Assembly: GCF_030580855.1 (NCBI RefSeq)
Contig: NZ_JAUQOP010000030.1
Coordinates: 16,944 to 80,943 of the forward strand
Direction: 5' to 3'
Origin: Pseudomonas citrullilanati
Lineage (GTDB): Bacteria > Pseudomonadota > Gammaproteobacteria > Pseudomonadales > Pseudomonadaceae
DNA length: 64,000 bases
Shown: positions 34,466-42,925 of the stretch, piece after piece
Position numbering within the stretch: position 1 is the stretch's first letter
Layout: every line of letters starts with the position of its first letter
The notes under the pieces: model-generated
Seen by the model: the letters and a program-made list of their open reading frames with translations, nothing else
What the model was told of the DNA's origin: nothing
Databases searched by the model: none
Position numbers and translations under genes: made by a program

Positions 34466-35190
34466 CGCACGGCCTCCCGGGCTCCGGCGGCATAGCGGCG
34501 TTCAAGCCTGCGCAGGATGAAATTGGAGGCACTGGTGATCAGCAGGTAGATCAAGGCCGCCAGTACCAGGAAATAGAACAGTTGGTAAGTGCTCTTGCCG
34601 GCGTCCTGGGCGGCCTTGACCAGGTCGGCCAGGCCGATGATCGACACCAGGGCGGTGGCCTTGAGCATCACCATCCAGTTGTTGCCGATGCCCGGCAAGG
34701 CGAAGCGCATCATTTGGGGAAACACCACGAAGCGAAAGCGTTGGCCTCGCTTGAGTCCGTATGCCGTGGCGGCTTCGACCTGGCCCCGCGGCACCGCGAG
34801 GATCGCACCACGAAAGGTCTCGGTGAAGTACGCGCCGTAAATGAAGCCCAGGGTGATCACCCCGGCGCCGAATGGGTTGATCTCGATGTATTCCCATTCC
34901 ATGAAGTCGGTAAAGGATGTCAGCCAGGTTTGCAGGCTGTAGAAAATCAGCAGCATCAACACCAGGTCCGGCACGCCGCGAATCAACGTGGTGTAGAGCT
35001 GGGCAGGAATTCGCAGCAGTTTGACGCTCGACAGTTTGGCACTGGCGCCCAGCAGGCCGAGCACGACGCTCAACAGCAGGGACAAGGCCGACAGCTTGAT
35101 CGTCATCCAGGTGCCCTGCAACAGCAGCGGGCCAAAGCCCTGCAGGCTGAAGGCGGCGAGCCCCAGATTTTGTAGGAGTTGTTCGAACAT
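34462..35190 (-). CDS. Amino-acid ABC transporter permease (AotQ/HisQ-like)
   Basis: 242 residues. The EAA loop is RGQVEAATAYGLKRGQRFRFVVFPQMMRFALPGIGNN. The first in-frame ATG at 35223 lies inside the strong hairpin after the binding-protein gene, so the start at 35190 (MFEQLLQNLGLA) is chosen; neither start has a strong ribosome-binding site, which agrees with lower expression than the binding protein. It pairs with the HisM-like permease whose start overlaps its stop. Confidence 0.88.
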   Translation of the reverse strand: MFEQLLQNLGLAAFSLQGFGPLLLQGTWMTIKLSALSLLLSVVLGLLGASAKLSSVKLLRIPAQLYTTLIRGVPDLVLMLLIFYSLQTWLTSFTDFMEWEYIEINPFGAGVITLGFIYGAYFTETFRGAILAVPRGQVEAATAYGLKRGQRFRFVVFPQMMRFALPGIGNNWMVMLKATALVSIIGLADLVKAAQDAGKSTYQLFYFLVLAALIYLLITSASNFILRRLERRYAAGAREAVR

Positions 35191-35209
35191 GGAGGAAGCC
35201 TTTGGCAGG

Positions 35210-35242
35210 AAAAAAGCGCCCATCCGCGTAAGGGATGGGCGC
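35210..35242 (-). terminator. Intra-operon hairpin between binding-protein and permease genes
   Basis: GCGCCCATCC (35216-35225) and GGATGGGCGC (35233-35242) form a perfect 10-bp stem with a 7-nt loop; six T follow on the minus strand (35210-35215). It sits 6 bp after the stop of the binding-protein gene and 20 bp before the permease start. It should act as a partial terminator and 3' stabiliser giving excess binding protein over membrane components. Confidence 0.85.
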
Positions 35243-35248
35243 CGCGCA

Positions 35249-36031
35249 TTATTTGCCGCTGTACAGATTCAGATCGCCAAAGTGTTTTTTCTGGATTTCG
35301 GCGTACGTGCCGTCATCGTGTAACGCTTTGATACCTTTATCCAAAAGCGCCTTCAGCTCGTTGTTACCTTTCTTGATACCGATGGCGGTCTTGGACGGCA
35401 GCAGTTCGCTGTCCACCGGCTTGCTGATTTCGTAATCGGCGCCCTTCGGCGATTTCAGGAAGCCCAGCTCGGCCTGCAGCATGTCCTGGATGGCCGCGTC
35501 GAGGCGCCCGGAGGTCAGGTCGGCGTAGACCTGGTCCTGGTTCTGGTAGGCCTGGGTCTTGACCCCGGCCTTGTCCAGCACGGACTTGGCGTAGGCTTCC
35601 TGGATGGTGCCCTGCTCGTAGCCGACGGTCTTGCCCTTGAGCGAAGCGACGCTCTCGTTGAGGCCAGAACCCTTCTTGAATACGTAGGCGGTCGGGCCGG
35701 AGAACAGTTCGTTGGAGAAGTCGATGACCTTTTCACGCGCCGGGGTGACGGTCATGGAAGAAATCACGCCGTCGAACTTGTTGGCCTTCAGGCCCGGGAT
35801 CATGCCGTCGAAGTCACTTTCGACCCACTTGCACTCGACCTTCAGTTCTTTGCAGATCGCATTGCCCAGGTCGATGTCGAAACCCACCAGGCTGCCGTCG
35901 GCCGCCTTGGATTCAAACGGGGCGTAGGAAGGATCGACACCAAAACGCAATTGCTTGTATTCCTTGGCCGTGGCAACGCCGGCGGCCATGCACAACGCCA
36001 GTGCAGAAAGGGTCAGCAGTGTTTTTTTCAT
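35249..36031 (-). CDS. Periplasmic amino-acid binding protein (AotJ/HisJ-like)
   Basis: 260 residues with a signal peptide (MKKTLLTLSALALCMAAGVATA, about 22 residues). The family-3 solute-binding fold is evident: LRFGVDPSYAPFESKAADGSLVGFDIDLGNAIC, then DFDGMIPGLKANKFDGVISSMTVTPAREKVIDFS with the ligand-binding Arg and Asp. Two Cys in LGNAICKELKVECKW match the disulfide of HisJ/LAO proteins, which suggests basic amino acids. It is the first gene of the operon, with its own downstream hairpin. The 391 bp before it contain one repeat element and the promoter. Confidence 0.9.
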   Translation of the reverse strand: MKKTLLTLSALALCMAAGVATAKEYKQLRFGVDPSYAPFESKAADGSLVGFDIDLGNAICKELKVECKWVESDFDGMIPGLKANKFDGVISSMTVTPAREKVIDFSNELFSGPTAYVFKKGSGLNESVASLKGKTVGYEQGTIQEAYAKSVLDKAGVKTQAYQNQDQVYADLTSGRLDAAIQDMLQAELGFLKSPKGADYEISKPVDSELLPSKTAIGIKKGNNELKALLDKGIKALHDDGTYAEIQKKHFGDLNLYSGK

Positions 36032-36275
36032 TATTCAATCCCTAAAACCAATATGAGCGCTTGTGGCGCGTAAGTATTGTTACCGGTGAAGGCGAGAACG
36101 GTATGACGGCATAAAGGTAGCAATTTCCGAACCAGAGTGCCGAACAAGTGTTTTAAAAGCGTCGGCGGCGGGCAACGGAACGCATTGGTGCGCGAGGGGG
36201 AGATCGTACAACAAAAAGGTGCACCGGGATGGCGCGTGCGTTGTTTGGGTAAACACTATGGGGGGAGCAATTATT

Positions 36276-36410
36276 TGTGGCGAGGGGATTTATCCCCGCT
36301 GGGCTGCGCAGCAGACCCAACAGTCAGCCGCCTCGGAGTGTCAGGTTGTTCATCTCAGGCTTTTTGGGGGCTGCTTCGCAGCCCAGCGGGGATAAATCCC
36401 CTCGCCACAA
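36276..36410. repeat. Intergenic inverted-repeat element, family 2 (copy 4)
   Basis: It lies in the 391-bp gap 36032-36422. The left arm starts TGTGGCGAGGGGATTTATCC and continues to CCCGCTGGGCTGCGCAGCAGACCC; the right arm is GGGGGCTGCTTCGCAGCCC and onward to CCTCGCCACA. With copy 3 it brackets the transporter operon. The rest of the gap (36032-36275) has no gene that I can support and should contain the binding-protein promoter. Confidence 0.9.
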
Positions 36411-36422
36411 AGGGAGTGCCTG

Positions 36423-38111
36423 CTATTTCAGCAGGTCCTGAAGCGTTGCCAACGTGTCGGCTTCATCGACGGTTTTATCCTGGCGCCAACGCAGCATCCG
36501 AGGGAACCGTACCGCGATGCCGCTCTTGTGGCGCTTGGACAGGGCGATGCCCTCGAAGCCCAGTTCGAACACCAGGGTCGGCGTGACGCTGCTCACCGGG
36601 CCGTACTTCTCCACGGTGGTCTTGCGCACGATGCTGTCGACCTGGCGCATCTCGGCGTCCGTCAGGCCGGAGTAGGCCTTGGCGAACGGCACCAGCGTGC
36701 GCTCGCGGCTGCCTGGCGGGTTGTCCCACACGGCGAAGGTGTAGTCGCTATAGAGGCTGGCGCGTCGACCGTGGCCGCGCTGGGCGTAGATCAGCACCGC
36801 GTCGACGCTGAACGGGTCGATCTTCCACTTCCACCACACCCCCATGTCCTTGGTGCGCCCGACGCCGTACAGCGCATCGCGGGCCTTGAGCATCATGCCC
36901 TCGACGCCCAGGCTGCGCGACGCCTCTCGTTGGCGAGCGAGGTCAAGCCAGTCCTGGCCGGTGACGACCGGCGAGGGCAGCAGCACCGGGCTGTGGACCC
37001 GGGCCAGCAAGGCCTCCAGTTGCTCGCGGCGTTCGGCCTGGGGGCGATTGCGCCAGTCCTCGCCCTGCCATTCCAGCAGGTCGTAGGCCATCACCACCAC
37101 CGGCGCGTCCTCGAGGATTTTCTTGCCCAGGGTCTTGCGCCCGATACGCTGCTGCAACAGGGCGAAGGGTTGCACCGAGGCGGACAGCGGCGTATCCGGG
37201 TCGAACGCGTCCTCGGTCAGCGCGGGCGAGGTTTTCCAGACAACGATTTCGCCATCGATCACCGTGCCGTCGGGCAAGGCCCGGGCCAGTGAATGCAATT
37301 CGGGAAAACGCTCGGTCACCAATTCTTCGCCCCGGGACCAGACCCACAAATGGCCGTCGCGCTTGACCACCTGGGAGCGGATGCCGTCCCACTTCCATTC
37401 CACTTGCCAGCCGCTGGCCGGGCCCAGCAGGGCATCGAATTGTTCCACCGGCGCAGACAACGCGTGGGCCAGGAAGAACGGATAAGGCTGGCCGCCGCGC
37501 TGGGCATGTTCATCGGCGGACTCGGCGGCGATCAGCTTCAGGTAGCTCGCGGCGCTCGGGCGATGGGACAGGTCGGTGTAGCCCACCAGGCGCTGGGCCA
37601 CCCGCTTGCTGTCCAGCCCGGCCAGGCCGGCCAGGGCGCGGGTCACCAGCAGCTTGGACACGCCGACGCGGAAACTGCCGGTGATGAGCTTGATGCACAG
37701 CATCAGGCTCGGCCGGTCCAGTTGCGCCCACAAGGCGGGTAGTCGCTGCGCCAGCACCTCGGGCGTCTCGCCGCGCAACGGCAGCAGTTTCTCCTCGATC
37801 CACAGGGCCAGGCCTTCGTCGGAACGGTGGGGCGACTCGGGCATGACCAACGAAATGGTCTCGGCCAGGTCGCCCACGGCTTGATAGCTCTCCTCGAACA
37901 ACCACGCGGACAGCCCCGAGACCTGCACCGCCAATTCCCGCAGGATCTTGACCGGGACCAACTGCCGCGGGCGTCCTCCGGACAGGAAGTACACGGCCCA
38001 GGCCGCGTCCTGGGGCGGGGCCTTGGCGAAGTAGTCCTGCATGGCGGCCAGCTTGGCATTGCTGGAGGTGGTGGCGTCCAGGTCGGCATACAGTTCGGCG
38101 AAGGCTTTCAT
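36423..38111 (-). CDS. ATP-dependent DNA ligase (ligase-associated DNA damage response type)
   Basis: 562 residues. The adenylation motif KxDG is KWDG with the active-site Lys at 240; other nucleotidyltransferase motifs are DGEIVVW, AYDLLEW, EGMMLK and WWKWKID. A helical N-terminal DNA-binding domain (residues 1-200) includes TGSFRVGVSKLLVTRAL, typical of archaeal/eukaryal-like ligases. Its start overlaps the stop of the exonuclease gene (ATGA). It seals nicks with ATP, unlike the essential NAD-dependent LigA, and belongs with the helicase and PdeM genes encoded 5 kb to the left. Confidence 0.93.
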   Translation of the reverse strand: MKAFAELYADLDATTSSNAKLAAMQDYFAKAPPQDAAWAVYFLSGGRPRQLVPVKILRELAVQVSGLSAWLFEESYQAVGDLAETISLVMPESPHRSDEGLALWIEEKLLPLRGETPEVLAQRLPALWAQLDRPSLMLCIKLITGSFRVGVSKLLVTRALAGLAGLDSKRVAQRLVGYTDLSHRPSAASYLKLIAAESADEHAQRGGQPYPFFLAHALSAPVEQFDALLGPASGWQVEWKWDGIRSQVVKRDGHLWVWSRGEELVTERFPELHSLARALPDGTVIDGEIVVWKTSPALTEDAFDPDTPLSASVQPFALLQQRIGRKTLGKKILEDAPVVVMAYDLLEWQGEDWRNRPQAERREQLEALLARVHSPVLLPSPVVTGQDWLDLARQREASRSLGVEGMMLKARDALYGVGRTKDMGVWWKWKIDPFSVDAVLIYAQRGHGRRASLYSDYTFAVWDNPPGSRERTLVPFAKAYSGLTDAEMRQVDSIVRKTTVEKYGPVSSVTPTLVFELGFEGIALSKRHKSGIAVRFPRMLRWRQDKTVDEADTLATLQDLLK

Positions 38112-39139
38112 GGGGCGTCCTCCTCGGCGTCGGCGGTGCTGGCCACGTCTTCTTCGTCATCGCCGTATTCCGTGGTGAAGCCCTGGGCGTCGAGGCCCAG
38201 CTCGCGCAGATGGCGAACCAGCACGCCCACCGAACCGTGGGTGACCATGACCCGTTCGGCGCCGGTCTGCTCGATCGCCCACAGCAGGCCCGGCCAGTCA
38301 GCGTGGTCGGAGAGCACGAAGCCGCGGTCGACGCCGCGCCGCCGGCGGGTGCCGCGCAGGCGCATCCAGCCGCTGGCGAAAGCATCGCTGTAATCGCCGA
38401 AACGCCGCATCCAGGTGCTACCGCCGGCGGAGGGCGGGGCAATGACCAGCGCCTGGCCCATGAGCGGATCGTTCTTTTTCACGTCGCCGGCGTAGATCGT
38501 CGGCGGCAGATGGATGCCGGCCTCGCGGTAGACGCGGTTCAGCGGCTCCACCGCGCCGTGGGCGAGGATCGGCCCGAGGCTTGCGTCGATGCCGTGGAGA
38601 ATGCGCTGGGCCTTGCCGAAGGAATAGCAGAACAGCACGCTGGCGCGTCCGACGGCGATGTTGGCCCGCCACCACTGGTTGATCTCATTGAAGATCTGCG
38701 CCTGGGGCTGCCAGCGATAGATCGGCAGGCCGAAGGTCGACTCGGTGATGAAGGTGTGGCATTGCACCGGTTCGAACGGTGTGCAGGTGCCATCGGGTTC
38801 GACCTTGTAGTCCCCGGACGCGACCCAGACTTCGCCTTGATATTCCAGGCGCACCTGGGCCGATCCCAGCACGTGGCCGGCGGGATGGAAGCTCAGCGTC
38901 ACGCCGTGATGCAGCAGGCGTTCGCCGTAGGGCAGGGTCTGCAGGTTGATGTCCTGGCCCAGTCGCGAACGCAGGATGCCTTCGCCGGGTGCCGCGGCCA
39001 GGTAGTGCTGGTTGCCGCCCCGGGCATGGTCGCCGTGGGCGTGGGTGATGACCGAGCGCTCCACTGGGCGCCAGGGGTCGATGTAGAAATCCCCGGGCGG
39101 GCAATACAATCCTTCGGGTCGGGCGATGACAAGATCCAT
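38108..39139 (-). CDS. Ligase-associated DNA damage response exonuclease (metallo-beta-lactamase, CPSF-like)
   Basis: 343 residues. The metal motif HxHxDH is THAHGDHARG near residue 37, GHVLGSAQV gives a second His, and SGDY and the late DHADWPGL give further ligands; the beta-CASP-like middle has ESTFGLPIYRW. The fold is like mRNA 3'-end processing nucleases but the linked set acts on DNA. The start at 39139 (MDLVIARPEGLY) is chosen as the conserved N-terminus. It is the first gene of the exonuclease-ligase transcript. The acidic C-terminus (YGDDEEDVASTADAEEDAP) is probably disordered. Confidence 0.92.
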   Translation of the reverse strand: MDLVIARPEGLYCPPGDFYIDPWRPVERSVITHAHGDHARGGNQHYLAAAPGEGILRSRLGQDINLQTLPYGERLLHHGVTLSFHPAGHVLGSAQVRLEYQGEVWVASGDYKVEPDGTCTPFEPVQCHTFITESTFGLPIYRWQPQAQIFNEINQWWRANIAVGRASVLFCYSFGKAQRILHGIDASLGPILAHGAVEPLNRVYREAGIHLPPTIYAGDVKKNDPLMGQALVIAPPSAGGSTWMRRFGDYSDAFASGWMRLRGTRRRRGVDRGFVLSDHADWPGLLWAIEQTGAERVMVTHGSVGVLVRHLRELGLDAQGFTTEYGDDEEDVASTADAEEDAP

Positions 39140-39229
39140 GCAAACACCTGGCAATGGGCTTGTCAGGTAGAGGCGGTGGCGGGGGGAGAAGTTCTATCGG
39201 GTTTGGTGCCCTGACGGGGTTGCGCAAGT

Positions 39230-39330
39230 CTGTGTGGCGACAGCGCTCGCTCCCGCCGGGCCGCGAGGCGGTCCCGGGATTGCCGTAGGCGCCGCGCACC
39301 CAGGCGCGAGCAAGCGCCCTCGCCACACAG
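39230..39330. repeat. Diverged inverted-repeat element (third type)
   Basis: CTGTGTGGCGA (39230-39240) and TCGCCACACAG (39320-39330) are perfect inverted ends of a 101-bp element with inner GCGCTCGC/GCGAGCAAGCGC parts. It resembles both family 1 (CTCGCTCCC) and family 2 (GTGGCGA) but fits neither. Confidence 0.6.
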
Positions 39331-39338
39331 GCGGCAGG

Positions 39339-41789
39339 TTACTTCCCCGGCACCAGGGTCAACCGCGTCTTGCCATAGGCCCGGTCGAAGTTCTGCGGTT
39401 GCAAGGGCAGGCTCTGGTACTGGCCCTTGATCCACGGATCGATGCCATTGAGGTAGTTCGGGCTGGCCGGGTTGCCGGATTGGCCGGCGCCGTCCTGGAC
39501 CATCAGCGGTTCAGGTTGGCCGAAGTCCACGATCAAGCGCATGGCCGGGGCCACGGCGGTGGCGAAGTCCTGGCCCCCGGCGAACGCGGCGATGTTGAGC
39601 GTGCTGGCATCGCCACCCGCCGCCAGCGGGCCGCGCACGACCTGGCCGCTGCTGTTTTTCCACGCGTAGCCGTGCAACTTGCCCCACTGCCAGGCCTGAT
39701 GGGCACCGCCCAGTTGACTGTCACCGGCGCTGATGGCGGCCGCCAGGCTGCGGGCGAGGATGACCGCCTTGTCTTCTTTCTGCGGCGTGCGCACATCGTC
39801 CCAGAACGGACTGTCCTCGCGCCCCAGCAGATGATCGGCCTGGGCGGAGTAGGACATCTGGCCGTTGGCGACCAGCGCTTTCCACGCCGGGCTGCTGTCC
39901 GGGCCCAGTTCGTCGAGGAAGATCTGCTTCATGCTTTCCTGCAGGAACAACTCATAGATCGCCGCGTCGGCGGAGGTCGGGCTAAGGCGGCCATCGAACG
40001 CCATCAGGCGGGTGTACGCTTCACGCGCCTTGGCTCGCTCGGCCGTCGGCAGGGCTTCGATCGCCTGCTTGAGTGGCTGGGCCATGCCTGGCGCCTCGAA
40101 GGCTTTCTTGAGCTTGGCGGCGAACAGAGTGGTCTGGTCGTATTGCATGGCGGTCAGGCTGCGGGTGTCGTGCTTGCCGGCGCCGGCCAGTTCGGCCATG
40201 CGCTCGCTACGTTCCGGCGCCGCCCAGGAGTTGGACAACTGCATGCCGTAGCCATGGGGGATGACCCGCTGGTTGGCGGTGCCGAGCCAGCCTTGGGCCG
40301 GGTCCTGGTCGTAGGGGTGCAGCATCGGGTCGGCATAACCGTCCCAGTCGTAGCGGCCGTCCCAGCCCGGCGATGGCAGCAGGCCTTCGCCTTCGCGGCG
40401 GTTCGGGTAGCGCCCGGTGACTTGCCAGCCGATGTGGTTGGCGTCGGCGAACACCAGGTTCGCGGCCATGGCACGGATTTCCCGGCTGGCATCGGAGGCC
40501 TTCTCGGCGCTCTGGGCCCGGGACAGGTCGAAGAACGCGTCCAGGGTCTTGTCGTCGGTAAAGCTCGGCACCTGCAAGGCCAGGCCGAAGCCATTGGCCA
40601 GGGCCGGGCCCTGGGCGCTGTTGAGCAACGGACCGTGGCGGGTCTCGTAGACGGCTTCACGAATCGACCGCTGGCCTTTGATGAAGTAGGTTTCGTTGCG
40701 GACCATTGCCGGCTGCCATTTGCCGTTGACCTCGTAGGACAGGCCATTGCCCTGGCGTCGGATTTTTTCCAGGAACAGGTCCTGGTTGTCCCCCAGCACG
40801 CTGGTCATGCTCCAGGCCACCTTGCCATTGAAACCGCTCAGGATCATCGGGATGCCGGCCACGGACATCCCGGCCGCCTGGTACTTGGGCGCGCGGATCT
40901 GCACCGGGCTCCACAGCGCCGGCACGCCCAGGGGGCCGTGGCTGTCGCTGGCCAGCAGGCTCTTGCCGCTGCGGCTGCGTTGCGGCGCGATGGCCCAGTT
41001 GCTCGACGACGCGGCGCCAAGCAGGTTCATCGTGGCCAACTGGCTGCTCGCCTTGCTGATCTCGCCCAGGCCCGGGACCTGGCCGTTGAGGCGCAGACCC
41101 TGGAGTTTGTCGGCTTCGGCCAGGGGCAATGGTTCGTCCGGGTAGGACGGGCTCAGCCAGGGGAGTTTGTCCGGGGTCACCGTCTGGGCCAGCACCAGGC
41201 TGGCGATCTCTTCCGGCAGGTTGGCCGACTGGCTGAAGTTGAGCAGGCAGAACATCAGTGCCGAGTCTTCCGGCTTCCAGTATTCGGGCTTGTAGCCCGT
41301 GGCCGCGAGGTCCGCCGGCAGCTTGTCGCGGTAGCGGAACAGGTAGGCGTTGACGCCCCGGGCATAGACTTCGAAGAAGCGCTTGAGCCGTGGCGACGAA
41401 GCCTTGTACAGCTCATCGGCGCTCTTCTTCAGGTTGACGGCACGCATGTAGCGGTCGACGTCCAGCCGTTCGGCACCGGACATTTCCGCCAGGCGTCCCT
41501 GGGCCAGCAGGCGCAGGGTCACCATCTGGCCGATGCGGTCGCTGGCGTGGACGTAGCCGAGGGAGAACAGCGCATCATGGAAGCTGTTGCTCTCGATCAG
41601 CGGCATGCCCATGGCATTGCGCCGAACCGAGACGTTCTGTGCCAGCCCCTTGAGCGGCTGCACGCCGGAGGTGGGCGGGACGGTGTCCTGGGTGTTCCAG
41701 GACTGGCATCCGCTCAAACCGAGCACACTGGCCACTGCGGCGGCAACGCCGAGCCGGGGGATGAAGGAAATAGAGGCTGGCGAGGCCAT
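39339..41789 (-). CDS. quiP: Penicillin acylase-family protein, acyl-homoserine lactone acylase QuiP-like
   Basis: 816 residues, an Ntn-hydrolase precursor split into alpha and beta chains by autocleavage. The nucleophile is Ser263 in AASSSNWAIAP, which becomes the N-terminus of the beta chain. Substrate-handling blocks follow (SDSHGPLGVPALW, then GIPMILSGFNGKVAW). A lipobox-like GLSGC at residues 24-28 suggests export and membrane anchoring. QuiP of P. aeruginosa (847 residues) degrades long-chain acyl-homoserine lactones. Synteny with the ligase/exonuclease pair agrees with other pseudomonads as I recall it. Activity on quorum signals is family inference. Confidence 0.85.
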   Translation of the reverse strand: MASPASISFIPRLGVAAAVASVLGLSGCQSWNTQDTVPPTSGVQPLKGLAQNVSVRRNAMGMPLIESNSFHDALFSLGYVHASDRIGQMVTLRLLAQGRLAEMSGAERLDVDRYMRAVNLKKSADELYKASSPRLKRFFEVYARGVNAYLFRYRDKLPADLAATGYKPEYWKPEDSALMFCLLNFSQSANLPEEIASLVLAQTVTPDKLPWLSPSYPDEPLPLAEADKLQGLRLNGQVPGLGEISKASSQLATMNLLGAASSSNWAIAPQRSRSGKSLLASDSHGPLGVPALWSPVQIRAPKYQAAGMSVAGIPMILSGFNGKVAWSMTSVLGDNQDLFLEKIRRQGNGLSYEVNGKWQPAMVRNETYFIKGQRSIREAVYETRHGPLLNSAQGPALANGFGLALQVPSFTDDKTLDAFFDLSRAQSAEKASDASREIRAMAANLVFADANHIGWQVTGRYPNRREGEGLLPSPGWDGRYDWDGYADPMLHPYDQDPAQGWLGTANQRVIPHGYGMQLSNSWAAPERSERMAELAGAGKHDTRSLTAMQYDQTTLFAAKLKKAFEAPGMAQPLKQAIEALPTAERAKAREAYTRLMAFDGRLSPTSADAAIYELFLQESMKQIFLDELGPDSSPAWKALVANGQMSYSAQADHLLGREDSPFWDDVRTPQKEDKAVILARSLAAAISAGDSQLGGAHQAWQWGKLHGYAWKNSSGQVVRGPLAAGGDASTLNIAAFAGGQDFATAVAPAMRLIVDFGQPEPLMVQDGAGQSGNPASPNYLNGIDPWIKGQYQSLPLQPQNFDRAYGKTRLTLVPGK

Positions 41790-42003
41790 GGCAAAGCTCC
41801 TGCGGGAGGGGGTAGCGTCAATAAAGGCGCTACGTTAGTGAGCGGCAGGGGGCCGCGCAAGCGGGGGCGAGGGTTATTTATCGATTTGGCGATGAAAGCC
41901 CCTGCGCGAATGGAACCTCGGCCATCGGGGCCGGGGCGGGTTGATCTTGTCCGCTGTTGCGGGTAGGAAGAGAGGGCGCTCAAGCACGCCAGGAAGACAC
42001 GGC

Positions 42004-42561
42004 ATGGAACTACGGAAAAACGCGGCCTTGATCCTCATCGACCAGCAAAAAGGCATCCTCCATCCCAGGCTCGGGCCCCGCAACAACCCCGAGGCGGAGC
42101 TGCGCATGCTGGAACTGCTGGGGTTCTGGCGAACCTCGGCACGGCCGGTGGTGCATGTCCATCACTTGTCCCGTTCGCCGGAATCGGTGTTCTGGCCGGG
42201 GCAGTCGGGCGTGGAGGTCCAGCAGCGGTTCGAGCCCATGGCCGGGGAGTGGGTGATCCACAAGGGTGTGCCGGACGCGTTCTGCCGCACTCACCTGGAG
42301 GCGGACCTGCGCCAGGCAGGTATCGAGCAACTGGTCATCGTGGGCGTGGCGACGAACAATTCGGTGGAGTCCACGGCCCGCACGGCCGGCAACCTGGGTT
42401 TCGACACCTGGGTGGCCGAAGACGCCTGCTTTACCTTCGACAAACCCGACTATTTCGGCATTGCCCGGTCGGCTGGAGAGGTGCACGGCATGTCCCTGGG
42501 GAACTTGCAGGGCGAGTATGCGACGGTGGTCAGTGTGAAGCGGATTCTGGAGGCGGATTGA
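42004..42561 (+). CDS. Isochorismatase-like hydrolase with Ser at the usual Cys position
   Basis: 185 residues, the normal size. The catalytic Asp is in LILIDQQKG and the Lys in VIHKGVPDAF. The block that normally carries the nucleophilic Cys (GVxTxxCVExTxR) reads GVATNNSVESTAR, so Ser replaces Cys; this subgroup with NNSVE(S/A)T is common in bacteria and of uncertain activity. The start at 42004 (MELRKNAALILID) is chosen over the in-frame extension from 41941. It is monocistronic, followed by a REP pair. Confidence 0.85.
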   Translation: MELRKNAALILIDQQKGILHPRLGPRNNPEAELRMLELLGFWRTSARPVVHVHHLSRSPESVFWPGQSGVEVQQRFEPMAGEWVIHKGVPDAFCRTHLEADLRQAGIEQLVIVGVATNNSVESTARTAGNLGFDTWVAEDACFTFDKPDYFGIARSAGEVHGMSLGNLQGEYATVVSVKRILEAD

Positions 42562-42580
42562 AGCGGGGGTGACTGGGCCG

Positions 42581-42681
42581 GCGCCTTCGCGAGCAGGCCC
42601 GCTCCCACGATGATTCAGGGTGGCGGCATGCAGGGTGTGCATGCCCGGGTGCCCTGTGGGAGCGAGCCTGCTCGCGAAGAC
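42581..42681. repeat. REP pair after the isochorismatase-like gene
   Basis: Copies at 42581-42608 and 42655-42681 in opposite orientation with the GTGGGAGCGAGCCTGCTCGCGAAG core. Confidence 0.9.
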
Positions 42682-42716
42682 GATTCAGCCGGCGAAACAG
42701 CGTATCGACCGACCGA

Positions 42717-42920
42717 TCAAGCCCCGTGGCACTTCTTGAACTTCTTGCCATTGCCACACGGGCAAGGGTCGTTGCGACCGACGTCCTTCAGGGCGTTGCG
42801 CACAGGCTCCTGGTGGGCGTGGCCGCAGTTCGGGCCATGGACGTGGCCGTGGTCATGATCGTGATGATGGTCGTGATCGTGGTTGCAATCAGGGCCGTGG
42901 ACGTGGGGTTGCTGGGTCAT
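42717..42920 (-). CDS. His-rich SEC-C motif protein (putative metal-binding)
   Basis: 67 residues. The N-terminal 36 contain 14 His, with HGPDCNHDHDHHHDHDHGH and HGPNCGHAH; two almost equal HVHGPxC(N/G)H units flank a His/Asp run. The C-terminus is a SEC-C zinc motif (NDPCPCGNGKKFKKCHG). The SEC-C motif of SecA binds zinc and SecB. Here the protein may store or deliver Ni, Zn or Cu. The stop-to-neighbour spacing (5 bp to the lipoprotein gene) suggests an operon with it. Function is unknown. Confidence 0.85.
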   Translation of the reverse strand: MTQQPHVHGPDCNHDHDHHHDHDHGHVHGPNCGHAHQEPVRNALKDVGRNDPCPCGNGKKFKKCHGA

Positions 42921-42925
42921 AGGGG

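Noticed and set aside
39234..41966. 910-codon plus-strand frame over quiP.
   Set aside because: Antisense shadow; QuiP-like acylase on the minus strand has all family motifs.
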